Shown here: positions 8,356 to 16,207 of the stretch, one piece after another
How positions within the stretch are numbered: position 1 is the first letter of the stretch
How the letters are laid out: each line of letters begins with the position of its first letter
DNA from: Anaeroplasmataceae bacterium
Lineage (GTDB): Bacteria; Bacillota_I; Bacilli_A; Acholeplasmatales; Anaeroplasmataceae
Reading direction: 5' to 3'
Length of the DNA: 34,553 nt
NCBI GenBank assembly: GCA_020025015.1
Contig: JAHHSV010000012.1
Location: forward strand, 1 to 34,553
Notes under the pieces: model-generated
What the model was told of the DNA's origin: nothing
What the model saw: the letters and a program-made list of their open reading frames with translations, nothing else
The model's database searches: none
Program-made: the position numbers and the translations under genes

Positions 8356-9768
8356 ATGAAAAAGGGCATTGAGAAAAAAATGAATTTTAAAAAGCTTTTT
8401 ATTTTCGCTCTACCCTCAATTATTATGATGGTTTTCATGTCATCGTACCAAATAGTTGATAGCTTCTTTGTTTCTACATATGTTGGCAGTAAAGCCTTAG
8501 CTGCTTTAAATATAGTTTATCCAATTATCGGCTTAATATTCGCAATTGGAGTTATGTTTGAAACCGGAGGAAGTGCCTTAGTAGGCAGATTACTTGGCGA
8601 GAAGAATTATAAAGGGGCTAAACAAAGCTTTACCTTGATTGTTATTGTTACAATGCTTTTCAATCTTTTATTTCTAGCAATAGTTATTCCATTTTTGAAT
8701 CCGATTTTAAGATTATTAGGTTGTGATGATACAACCCTAGCTCATTCGCATAATTATAGCTTAATCATCTTGATTTTTTCTCCAGCTTGTTTATTGCAGC
8801 TATTATTCCAAGGATTTTTCGTTGTTGATTCTAAGCCACGTTTAGGTTTAACTTTAACAATAATTTCTGGTTTAGCAAATATGCTGTTTGATTATGTTTT
8901 TATGGTTCCATTAAATATGGGTATTGAGGGTGCAGCCTATGCGACATCACTTGGTTATTTAATTGGTGGTGTTGGTGGTCTAATTTTCTTTATCTATAAT
9001 CGTAAGGGCTTATGCTTTGTTAAACCTAAATTTAATTTTAGCTGGGTAAGAGAAAGCATGAGTAATGGTGCTAGTGAGATGATTAATAATTTAGCAGCAT
9101 CAATTGTAACCCTATTATTTAATATTTATATGATGAAGCTAGTAGGTACAAATGGTATTGCCGCAATTACGGTAATATTATATGCCCAGTATGCATTTAA
9201 CTCATTCTTTATGGGTTATGCTATAGGTGTGGCACCTGTATTTAGCTATCATTATGGAGCATGTAATGGTAATTATGTGCGAAAGATTAGAAATGAAAGC
9301 TACTATTTTATAATTGTGGTTGCAATAGTTACAGTTATTATTTCAATCTCAAGTGCCACATTGGTTGGTAAGGTATTTAGTAATGGTAGCAAGGAAATAT
9401 ATGATTTAATTGTAAGAGGTACATATTTATTCTCGTTCAATTATTTAATTGCCGGGGTAAATATATTTAATAGTTCGATGTTTACTGCTTTATCAGATGG
9501 TAAAACATCAGCTTTAATTTCATTTATGAGAACCCTATTATTTATTATACTAGGTATGATAATTATGGGTGAAATTTGGGGCACTGATGGTTTATTCTTA
9601 GCTGTACCAGTAGCTGAGCTATTAACCCTATTAGTAACATTAACATTCTATCATCATCAGTATAAGAAGCTTGATAATGAAATGAAAGAGGATATAGATA
9701 CTAAGGCTGCATTAGTAATCATGAAAGAAGATAACAATGAATGCTTAGAGCCAAAAGAAGCAAATTAA
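8356..9768 (+). CDS. MATE-family multidrug efflux pump
   Basis: This 470-residue polytopic membrane protein has about twelve hydrophobic segments in two related halves, as MATE cation/drug antiporters do. The N-terminal block FALPSIIMMVFMSSYQIVDS and the GSKALAALNIVYPI motif near residue 48 are characteristic. GASEMINNLAASIVT near 240 marks the equivalent position in the second half. The family exports cationic drugs or metabolites in exchange for Na+ or H+ at the cytoplasmic membrane. The start ATG has AAGGAGG about 9 nt ahead. It is controlled from the MerR-type promoter upstream and ends in its own terminator. Substrate is unknown, but the BmrR-like regulator suggests a lipophilic cation. 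Confidence 0.93.
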   Translation: MKKGIEKKMNFKKLFIFALPSIIMMVFMSSYQIVDSFFVSTYVGSKALAALNIVYPIIGLIFAIGVMFETGGSALVGRLLGEKNYKGAKQSFTLIVIVTMLFNLLFLAIVIPFLNPILRLLGCDDTTLAHSHNYSLIILIFSPACLLQLLFQGFFVVDSKPRLGLTLTIISGLANMLFDYVFMVPLNMGIEGAAYATSLGYLIGGVGGLIFFIYNRKGLCFVKPKFNFSWVRESMSNGASEMINNLAASIVTLLFNIYMMKLVGTNGIAAITVILYAQYAFNSFFMGYAIGVAPVFSYHYGACNGNYVRKIRNESYYFIIVVAIVTVIISISSATLVGKVFSNGSKEIYDLIVRGTYLFSFNYLIAGVNIFNSSMFTALSDGKTSALISFMRTLLFIILGMIIMGEIWGTDGLFLAVPVAELLTLLVTLTFYHHQYKKLDNEMKEDIDTKAALVIMKEDNNECLEPKEAN

Positions 9769-9819
9769 CAATAAAAAGGCAAGAGGTGTAGTTTGGATTC
9801 ACTCTTGCTTTTTTTATTG
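9769..9819 (+). terminator. intrinsic terminator after the MATE gene
   Basis: Arms 9769-9785 and 9802-9819 pair almost completely (CAATAAAAAGGCAAGAG with CTCTTGC and a T-run), loop 16 nt. It begins immediately after the TAA stop. Confidence 0.88.
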
Positions 9820-9849
9820 TTAAAATAGGTATATAATCAAGTAAATATC

Positions 9850-9917
9850 GGCTTGCAACCAATAGTTGCGAAAATTCAAATTAAAATTGGTAGAGTAAAA
9901 CAGCTTAAAATTATAAT
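9850..9917 (+). promoter_or_regulatory. promoter region of the XRE regulator
   Basis: A TATAAT at 9912-9917 follows TTGGTA (9887-9892) at a 19-bp spacing. A second TATAAT lies at 9832-9837. Between them, near 9852-9872, TTGCAAC-caata-GTTGCGAA forms a small imperfect dyad that could be an operator, perhaps for the XRE protein itself. None of this is certain. Confidence 0.4.
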
Positions 9918-9944
9918 ATATGACTATGAAAAAGGAGTGATCTT

Positions 9945-10655
9945 ATGAATTTGGAAATTGCTAATCGTCTAGTAGAATTAAGAAAGAAAAATGGGCTAAG
10001 TCAAGAGGAACTGGCTAATAAGCTAGGTATATCACGGCAAGCTATCAGCAAATGGGAGCGTGCTGAAGCCTCACCTGACACTGATAACTTAATCTGCTTA
10101 GCTAAGCTTTACAATTGTTCACTAGATGAATTATTAAAAACTGATTCAACGGTTGAAGAAATTGCCTTAGGAAATGAACAGGATGATGATAATAAAATTA
10201 TTCAAATGGAGAAAAATGGAAAGAAAATTTATATTTATTCAAATGGAATGAATATTGAAAAAGAGGGTAAAAGGATTCACATAAGTGGTGTAGCGTTAAA
10301 TAAAAATAATTTTTATGAATTCAAAGCTAAGAAACGTAGCTTACTTAATGCTATTGATGGTTTAATTACGATAATAGCTATTGTAGCTTATATTTTAATG
10401 GGGGTTTATATGGATTTATGGCACCCTGGCTGGATTATCTTTTTAGGTGCTATAGCCCTTACTTCCTTGATTGAAGCTATTATAGATAAATCCTTTAGTA
10501 AATTTGCCTTTCCAGTATTAGTTACAGGTGTTTATTTATTATTAGGCTTTTTAAAAGGCTGGTGGCATCCAGGGTGGATAGTTTTCTTAGGCATTCCAAT
10601 TTACTATAGCTTTGTACCATTTATAACAATTAGTAAAAGTAAGAAAGAAGAATAG
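9945..10655 (+). CDS. XRE-type transcription regulator with membrane-embedded C-terminus
   Basis: Residues 1-65 are a lambda-repressor-like helix-turn-helix (LRKKNGLSQEELANKLGISR, then QAISKWER) ending in the common CSLDELLK. A charged linker of about 60 residues follows. The C-terminal half has about four hydrophobic segments (roughly 127-150, 155-172, 180-200, 205-226). Two of them carry almost the same motif, L-W-H-P-G-W-I-I-F-L-G and W-W-H-P-G-W-I-V-F-L-G, so the membrane part looks like a duplicated helical hairpin. The protein should be membrane-tethered while binding DNA, so it may sense membrane or envelope state. The ribosome site AAGGAGTG is 8 nt before the ATG. Targets and signal are unknown. 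It faces no obvious partner gene. Confidence 0.88.
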   Translation: MNLEIANRLVELRKKNGLSQEELANKLGISRQAISKWERAEASPDTDNLICLAKLYNCSLDELLKTDSTVEEIALGNEQDDDNKIIQMEKNGKKIYIYSNGMNIEKEGKRIHISGVALNKNNFYEFKAKKRSLLNAIDGLITIIAIVAYILMGVYMDLWHPGWIIFLGAIALTSLIEAIIDKSFSKFAFPVLVTGVYLLLGFLKGWWHPGWIVFLGIPIYYSFVPFITISKSKKEE

Positions 10656-10754
10656 GTTTATACCATAAATAAAAACGCTCGTAATATCTATTATGATTAG
10701 GTTATAATAAAAGATAGATCAGCTTCAAAAAAATAATAGAAAAAGGGACAATTG

Positions 10755-10947
10755 TTGAACAGGTTTGTTTTAAATGAAACCTCTTATCATGGTGCTGGTA
10801 CAATTGAAATTTTTGCTAGAGTCTTTAAAAAAGCGTTTGTTTGTATAGATGCATTTTAATTAAGTTTAATATGTAGCCAAGAAGGCTTTTGATGCATTAG
10901 AGGCTAATAATATTGAATACACAGTATTTTCAGACATTATGCCAGCT
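10755..10947 (+). pseudogene. remnant of lactaldehyde reductase / iron-dependent alcohol dehydrogenase (FucO-like)
   Basis: Two frames together spell the N-terminus of a group III alcohol dehydrogenase. The first, from a TTG at 10755 to a stop at 10857-10859, reads RFVLNETSYHGAGTIEIFAR, then VFKKAFVCIDAF. The second frame, 10876-10947, reads AKKAFDALEANNIEYTVFSD, then IMPA. This matches the FucO pattern in which a first strand and a dinucleotide-binding loop lead to the M-P-N-P-T motif, which is lost here. A frame change lies between the parts, probably a 2-nt insertion in what was IKFNVAKK, plus stops. Everything downstream of about residue 65 is missing. AAAGGG lies just upstream of the TTG, which may be a mutated ATG. 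It cannot be functional. An intact, different iron alcohol dehydrogenase lies about 870 bp downstream. Confidence 0.82.
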
Positions 10948-11082
10948 ATACTATGTTCTTTATGTTTACAAATAAATTGTGATACATTTGTACTAATTAT
11001 ATTAAATTTCTATGATATTAATCTATAATTCTAACCTTGTTCATGTAGTTTAATTATTTTCTAATGTTATCTTTATAATAAA

Positions 11083-11128
11083 AACCCCTTAAGTTAAACA
11101 ACTTTCACATTGTCTAACTTAAGAGGTT
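11083..11128 (-). terminator. terminator of the zinc-ribbon gene
   Basis: Arms 11083-11101 and 11110-11128 form a 19-bp helix with an 8-nt loop. On the minus strand the two non-Watson-Crick positions are G-U pairs and the hairpin is followed by TTTTTATTAT. On the plus strand those positions would be A-C mismatches. It is therefore a minus-strand terminator. Confidence 0.85.
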
Positions 11129-11160
11129 CATTTCAAATTTTCCAATACTTTTTTATGGTC

Positions 11161-11685
11161 TTATTTGAGCTTTGCTCCACATTTATCACAATAGCTTTGC
11201 TCACCTGTAATAATCGCTCCACAATGTGGACAGGTTTCCTTAAGTGATTTGCCACAGCCTATACAAAAGTTTGCTTCGCTATCATTTGCTAGACCACAAT
11301 TCTTACAAAAAATTTTACTGGTCTTGTCATCATCTAAGCCATTCTTAATTTTATTGACGGTTTTAGCAATTGTATCACTAGTTCCATCAACCATATAATT
11401 AATAGTATCCTTAGTTACTGGTGCGCCTTGAGAGGCAACGAAGCTTGCGGTTGCTCTCATAAAGCCAAGGGCTGTACAAACTCCACCAACAAATAGACAA
11501 GGAATACCAATAAAGGATAAGAAAAAAAGTGGTGATGGTCCAGACATTGAGCCAAAGGCTCCGGCAAAGCTAGCTAGAGAAATTATTTCTAAAACAGCTC
11601 CAACTACTAATAAAGAAATACCAACAATTCTTAAAGTCACCTTAGTTTTTTCATGCTTTGGGTCGTTAATCGTATTTAAAATCAT
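11161..11685 (-). CDS. small membrane protein with two C-terminal zinc ribbons
   Basis: The N-terminal half has two membrane segments (about residues 18-45 and 52-75) with a Gly/Ser-rich turn between them. The C-terminal ~50 residues hold two zinc ribbons: F-C-K-N-C-G ... F-C-I-G-C-G, then C-P-H-C-G ... Y-C-D-K-C-G, eight cysteines in four CxxC knuckles. This double-ribbon tail is common in small Bacillota membrane proteins of unknown function, and I cannot assign a role. I chose the ATG at 11685: AAGGAG (11700-11695) touches the in-frame ATG at 11694 but stands 9 nt from 11685. This gives 174 residues. It is a single-gene unit divergent from the alcohol dehydrogenase operon. Confidence 0.82.
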   Translation of the reverse strand: MILNTINDPKHEKTKVTLRIVGISLLVVGAVLEIISLASFAGAFGSMSGPSPLFFLSFIGIPCLFVGGVCTALGFMRATASFVASQGAPVTKDTINYMVDGTSDTIAKTVNKIKNGLDDDKTSKIFCKNCGLANDSEANFCIGCGKSLKETCPHCGAIITGEQSYCDKCGAKLK

Positions 11686-11744
11686 AAGTGTCATCTCCTT
11701 TAATATATTATATTACATGTTTTAGGCTTTGTATATAGACAAAG

Positions 11745-11774
11745 TTGACTTGCTATCCTATTAAATGTTATAAC
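11745..11774 (+). promoter_or_regulatory. promoter of the alcohol dehydrogenase-ABC operon
   Basis: TTGACT (11745-11750) is 18 bp from TATAAC (11769-11774). A second possible -10, TATAAT at 11791-11796, lies nearer the gene but lacks a matching -35. The start at 11820 has CGGAGG at 11805-11810. Confidence 0.5.
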
Positions 11775-11819
11775 TAAGAAAAACAAGGTGTATAATTGTA
11801 TATACGGAGGTAAGCATAA

Positions 11820-12986
11820 ATGAAGGGAAATTTTACTTTTTATAATCCGACAAAAATTTACTTTGGGCTTAATTCAGTAGGAAATTTAAAATATGAATTA
11901 GATAACTATGGCCCTAATATTTTATTGGCTTATGGTGGCGGGTCAATTAAGAAAAATGGTATTTATGATAAGGTTATGGAAATACTTGAAAGTAAGGAAA
12001 AGAAGGTCTTTGAATTCAAAGATATTATGCCAAATCCAACCTTAGCTAAGCTCTTAGAAGGAAGAAGCCTATGCTTAGAAAATAATATTGATTTAATTCT
12101 TGCTGTAGGTGGTGGTTCAGTAATAGATTGTGCTAAGGGTGTTTCAGCAAGTGTTTTTGTTGACGATCCATGGGAGGAGTTTTGGCTTTTAAATAAGCCA
12201 GCTACTAAAGCAATTCCAGTTGGAGCCATTTTAACTATGGTTGGTACTGGTAGTGAAATGAATGGTGGATCGGTCATTACTAATGAAGAGGAAAAGAAAA
12301 AGAAGGGGCATGTTTTTGGACCTAATGTTTTTCCAAGGTTTTCAATTTTAGATCCAACCTACACCTATACAGTAAGTAAATATCAAATGTGTAGTGGAAT
12401 CTTTGATATATTTAGTCATCTAATGGAGCAGTATTTTAGTGGTGATGATGATAATGTTTCAGATTATCTAATAGAAGGCTTAATGAAGAGTCTTATTAAT
12501 AGCACTAAGCTTGCTTTAAAAAATCCTAAGGACTATGAAGCTCGCAGCAATATAATGTGGATATCTACTCTAGCCTTAAATACCTTAGTTGGCTTAGGTA
12601 AGGACCAGGATTGGGAGGTCCATTCAATTGAGCATCAAATAAGTGCTTATACAAACTGTAGCCATGGTATGGGCTTAAGTGTGATATCACCAGCTTATTA
12701 TCGTCATATTTATAAATATGGCTTAGGTAAGTTTTATCGTTTTGCAGTTAATGTTTTTGAGGTAAATCCTTTAGGAAAATCAGTAGATGATGTTGCCAAG
12801 GAGGGCTTGAATTGCTTAACTGAGTTTATTAAAGATTCAGATATGGTAACTAATCTAAAGGAGCTTGGCTGTACTAAGGATATGCTTATTAAGATAGCTG
12901 TTTCAAGTGATATTGAACAAACCAGCTACAAGGTTATGACAGCTGATGAAATATATGAAATATTATTAGAAAGTTTTGAGGGTTAA
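11820..12986 (+). CDS. iron-containing alcohol dehydrogenase (YqhD/BDH-like)
   Basis: This group III alcohol dehydrogenase reduces aldehydes such as butanal to alcohols with NAD(P)H in the cytoplasm. The protein begins with MKGNFTFYNPTKIYFG, typical of the BDH/YqhD group. The dinucleotide-binding G-G-G-S-V-I-D is near residue 98-104, and GTGSEMNGGSVITN is near 142. All four metal ligands appear present: Asp and His in GIFDIFSHLMEQY (about 197 and 201), His in HSIEHQIS (about 271) and His in SHGMGL (about 281). Length 388 is normal. The next gene begins 2 nt after the stop. The reading that it works with the sugar-isomerase-like protein is inference from position only. The 'MPNPT' motif absent from the upstream pseudogene is intact here. 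Confidence 0.92.
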   Translation: MKGNFTFYNPTKIYFGLNSVGNLKYELDNYGPNILLAYGGGSIKKNGIYDKVMEILESKEKKVFEFKDIMPNPTLAKLLEGRSLCLENNIDLILAVGGGSVIDCAKGVSASVFVDDPWEEFWLLNKPATKAIPVGAILTMVGTGSEMNGGSVITNEEEKKKKGHVFGPNVFPRFSILDPTYTYTVSKYQMCSGIFDIFSHLMEQYFSGDDDNVSDYLIEGLMKSLINSTKLALKNPKDYEARSNIMWISTLALNTLVGLGKDQDWEVHSIEHQISAYTNCSHGMGLSVISPAYYRHIYKYGLGKFYRFAVNVFEVNPLGKSVDDVAKEGLNCLTEFIKDSDMVTNLKELGCTKDMLIKIAVSSDIEQTSYKVMTADEIYEILLESFEG

Positions 12987-12988
12987 TT

Positions 12989-14158
12989 ATGAAGATTAAT
13001 GTTTATCCAATTGTTTCAAGCTTACATCAAGGAAGTGTTGTAAATGAAGAGACTAAGTCCTTATTAGATGATATTGAAAGAAAGCTAAGTATTCCTATAA
13101 ATATCACTAAAAAGGAAGAATTATACCAAGGTGATTTAGCAATAATTCTTGTTCAAAGTGGAGGTAGTGAGGGCTATTTTTTAGAGAATATTAAGAACTT
13201 TAAGGAGCCTTATTATCTATTAACCTATGGCACAAATAATAGCCTTTCAGCATCATTAGAAATATTATCTTATATTAAGGATAGGAATCTAGAGGGTGAG
13301 GTATTACATGGCTCTAGTGACTATATAAGTCAAAGAATTAAGTCCTTATTAGGTGAAAAAAAGTCATTACCTTATAGGAGGCTAGGTGTTTTAGGTAAGC
13401 CTTCAGATTGGTTAATTGCAAGTGATGTTAACTATGAGAATGCTAAGAAAATATTAAATGTTGATTTAATAGATATTAGTATGGATGAGGTAATAGATTT
13501 ATATAATGAAAGTGAACCATTAGAAATGGAATATAATCTTGATTTTAATAAGGATGAGCTTATTAAATCTAAAAGACTATATAAGGCCTTAGATAGAATT
13601 AAGGAAAAGTATAATTTAGATGGTTTAACTATTCGTTGCTTCGATTTGCTTGGAACAATTAAAACAACAGCCTGTATGGCTCTATCAATGTTTAATGCCA
13701 AGGGTATTATTGGTTGCTGTGAGGGTGATATTCCTTCTATGCTAAGCATGCTATTAATGCAGGAATTGTTTAAGGCTCCAGCCTTCCAGGCTAATCCAAG
13801 TAGAATTGATGCGGTAAATAAAACAATGGTTTTTGCTCATTGTACCTTACCAATCAATATGGTTACTGATTATGAAATTATGACTCACTATGAATCAGGA
13901 ATTGGGGTTGCAATTAGAGGCAAGCTTAAGGAAGATAAAATTACGATTTTTAAATTTTCAAGAAACCTTAAGGATTACTATGTAACAACTGGTAGAATCA
14001 TTCGTAATTTAGCGGAAAAGAATCTTTGCCGTACCCAAATTGAGGTTGAAATTGATGATAATATTGAGTACTTTTTACAAAGACCTTATGGTAATCATCA
14101 TATTATAATTTATGGTGATCATAAGGATGAAATTATTAATTTTTTTAATAACAAGTAG
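12989..14158 (+). CDS. L-fucose/L-arabinose isomerase-like protein
   Basis: The 389-residue protein resembles the core of the L-fucose isomerase superfamily: an N-terminal region with a Rossmann-like V-Q-S-G-G-S strand and a C-terminal segment GCCEGDIPSMLSMLLMQ near residue 245, whose Glu and Asp correspond to the metal-binding area of the family. FAHCTLP near 285 could supply a His. It is shorter than true FucI (about 590) and nearer to the shortened sugar-isomerase-like proteins often left unassigned. The likely chemistry is aldose-ketose isomerisation of an unknown sugar, but loss of activity is possible. It lies 2 nt after an alcohol dehydrogenase, a pairing that could reduce an aldehyde from sugar breakdown. 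The ABC genes follow 11 nt later. Confidence 0.7.
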   Translation: MKINVYPIVSSLHQGSVVNEETKSLLDDIERKLSIPINITKKEELYQGDLAIILVQSGGSEGYFLENIKNFKEPYYLLTYGTNNSLSASLEILSYIKDRNLEGEVLHGSSDYISQRIKSLLGEKKSLPYRRLGVLGKPSDWLIASDVNYENAKKILNVDLIDISMDEVIDLYNESEPLEMEYNLDFNKDELIKSKRLYKALDRIKEKYNLDGLTIRCFDLLGTIKTTACMALSMFNAKGIIGCCEGDIPSMLSMLLMQELFKAPAFQANPSRIDAVNKTMVFAHCTLPINMVTDYEIMTHYESGIGVAIRGKLKEDKITIFKFSRNLKDYYVTTGRIIRNLAEKNLCRTQIEVEIDDNIEYFLQRPYGNHHIIIYGDHKDEIINFFNNK

Positions 14159-14169
14159 GTGATAAAGCA

Positions 14170-16206
14170 ATGATAAAGCTTAAGGATGTGTCTAAGTACT
14201 ATAATTCCAATGGGGTAGTTACAGTTGCACTTCAGCACATTAATTTAGAGTTTAACAAAAATGAAATTGTTGCCATTACGGGTGAAAGCGGAAGTGGTAA
14301 ATCTACGCTATTAAATATCATAACTGGTGTAGATAATTATGATGAGGGAGAGATTTATTATTTTGGTAATGAAACCTCATATTTTAACAATGATGATATG
14401 GATAATTTTAGAAAGAAGCATGTAGGCTTTATTTTTCAAAATTATAATATTATTGATTCTTATACTGTCTTGCAAAATGTAATGCTACCATTATTAATTA
14501 ATGGTTTAACTAAAAAGGAGGCTAAGGCAAAGGCTTTAGCTTTAATTGCTAAGGTTGGTTTAGCTAAGCGAGTACATAATCGTGGTAGTAAGCTAAGCGG
14601 TGGTGAAAAGCAAAGGGTTATAATTGCAAGAGCTCTAGCGAGTGATTGTGAGATTTTAGCCTGTGATGAACCAACTGGTAATCTTGATAGTAAAACTAGT
14701 AAGGAAATTATTGAATTAATTAGAGAGGTTGCTAAGGATAAGCTAGTCTTGATAGTAACGCATAACTATGCTGAGATTAAGGATATCGCAACGCGTAAGG
14801 TTGTGCTTTCTGATGGTAAGGTTATTGAAAACACAGTTATTGAGGCTAAGCCTAATGATAAGGAAGAAAAGCTAAATTTAGAAAGCTTACCAGTTAAGAA
14901 TAAAACAATAGGCTTACTGGCTTGGTTTAATATTTTATCAACACCGCGTAAGTCATTTTTAATAGCTCTTATTTTCTTAGTGGTTACCTTTATTTTATAT
15001 ACCTTGCCTCAGCAAATTTATTATGAAAATAAAAAATCCTATAATACCTATTCCTATAGTAAATATCCAATTGATCAGGATAATTATTTAATTGCATATT
15101 CAAAAAACGGTATTGAAAAAGCTAAGCTAAATAATATTCAGGGTGATATTAAGCTTAATCCTTATGTTGAGCTTACGCCATTTAGATTAGAAAATTCATA
15201 TGCTGATGAGGTTTATTATGCACCTTATGATTTTTCTTATTCACTTGAGTTTGGTAAAGAGCCTACTGGTAGTGATGAAATACTTTTAATATGTCCAGAA
15301 AATAAATACATGAGTAGTGCTGATTTAGTAGAAGCTACTTTAAAAAATTCTAAGAATGCTGCTAAGCCAGTAAGAATAACTGGTATTGCTAAGTCAGAGC
15401 ATGCTAAAACTACCTTGTTTAAATCTGGTGGTAATTTAGATGAATTTTTAATGGATGGCTTAATTGAAAGCTTGTTAACGGCAAGGGTTAATAACAAGGG
15501 TATTGAGATTGAATTTACTAGTGAGGTTGAAACGATTAATTTAAAATATAATAAGGCTTATGCAGAAGCAGAGGTTAATTTAGAGCTTACTTTAAGAGAT
15601 ACCTATAGCTTAGCTTTGCCTTATGAAAAAACGCCAGCCTTGACTGAAGAATTTTCTTTGCAAATAAATCCAGATTTTATTAGTGAGGCTTCTTTTCCAA
15701 TCAATGAGGTAAGAATTCTTGCGGATAATGTTGAAGCTGCTAAAAAAGAATTAGCACACTTTGATATTTCCTATATTCATCCGGCTCAGGAGGTCGAAAG
15801 GGATTTATATACAAGATTAATGTTAGCTATTAATTTGATTCTTTTAATCCTTCCTGTAATTATCGTTTATTTAATGTCCTATGTTATTTTAAGTAAGATA
15901 TATCTTTCTAAGAACACTGAATATTCGATAATGCGAATTTTAGGAGTTAGAAGGAAGGATATGTTTAAAATGATAGCGATTGAAACAATGAGTATTGGCT
16001 TAGCCATCGCATTATTCACATATTTACTTACAATGATTTTAGGCTTTACGATTGATTATAGGTTCTTTAAAATTTATAAAGATGTTAATGCCTTAGTTTC
16101 TATTTTATATTTTATTGTAATGGTTATTTTCTCTTATTTATTGGCGCGAAAATTTAATAGAAAGCTCTTTAGCGATACCTCAAGAAAGGTCTTAAAGGAG
16201 GAATAA
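14170..16206 (+). CDS. ABC transporter: ATPase fused to FtsX-type permease (first of a pair)
   Basis: Residues 1-215 are a MacB/LolD-like ATPase: Walker A G-E-S-G-S-G-K-S-T (38-46), Q-loop FQNYN near 94, signature L-S-G-G-E near 142, Walker B I-L-A-C-D-E-P and H-loop V-T-H-N near 197. A first membrane helix lies near 260-283, then a ~265-residue extracytoplasmic domain, then three helices (about 550-575, 600-630, 640-662), the FtsX/MacB arrangement. Such proteins couple ATP hydrolysis to mechanical work outside the membrane, moving peptides, lipids or lipoproteins rather than importing nutrients. It is followed 1 nt later by a larger protein of the same architecture, so the two probably form a heterodimer. 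No two-component system or peptide gene is adjacent, so no substrate can be named. Confidence 0.9.
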   Translation: MIKLKDVSKYYNSNGVVTVALQHINLEFNKNEIVAITGESGSGKSTLLNIITGVDNYDEGEIYYFGNETSYFNNDDMDNFRKKHVGFIFQNYNIIDSYTVLQNVMLPLLINGLTKKEAKAKALALIAKVGLAKRVHNRGSKLSGGEKQRVIIARALASDCEILACDEPTGNLDSKTSKEIIELIREVAKDKLVLIVTHNYAEIKDIATRKVVLSDGKVIENTVIEAKPNDKEEKLNLESLPVKNKTIGLLAWFNILSTPRKSFLIALIFLVVTFILYTLPQQIYYENKKSYNTYSYSKYPIDQDNYLIAYSKNGIEKAKLNNIQGDIKLNPYVELTPFRLENSYADEVYYAPYDFSYSLEFGKEPTGSDEILLICPENKYMSSADLVEATLKNSKNAAKPVRITGIAKSEHAKTTLFKSGGNLDEFLMDGLIESLLTARVNNKGIEIEFTSEVETINLKYNKAYAEAEVNLELTLRDTYSLALPYEKTPALTEEFSLQINPDFISEASFPINEVRILADNVEAAKKELAHFDISYIHPAQEVERDLYTRLMLAINLILLILPVIIVYLMSYVILSKIYLSKNTEYSIMRILGVRRKDMFKMIAIETMSIGLAIALFTYLLTMILGFTIDYRFFKIYKDVNALVSILYFIVMVIFSYLLARKFNRKLFSDTSRKVLKEE

Positions 16207-16207
16207 T

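Larger units (their letters stand above)
10656..11160. other. gene-free stretch with pseudogene and terminator
   Basis: This 505-bp gap has no intact gene. It contains a possible old promoter (TCGTAA 10679-10684, TATAAT 10703-10708), a decayed fucO-like fragment (10755-10947), about 130 bp of AT-rich sequence in which I see nothing, and a minus-strand terminator (11083-11128). Confidence 0.8.
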
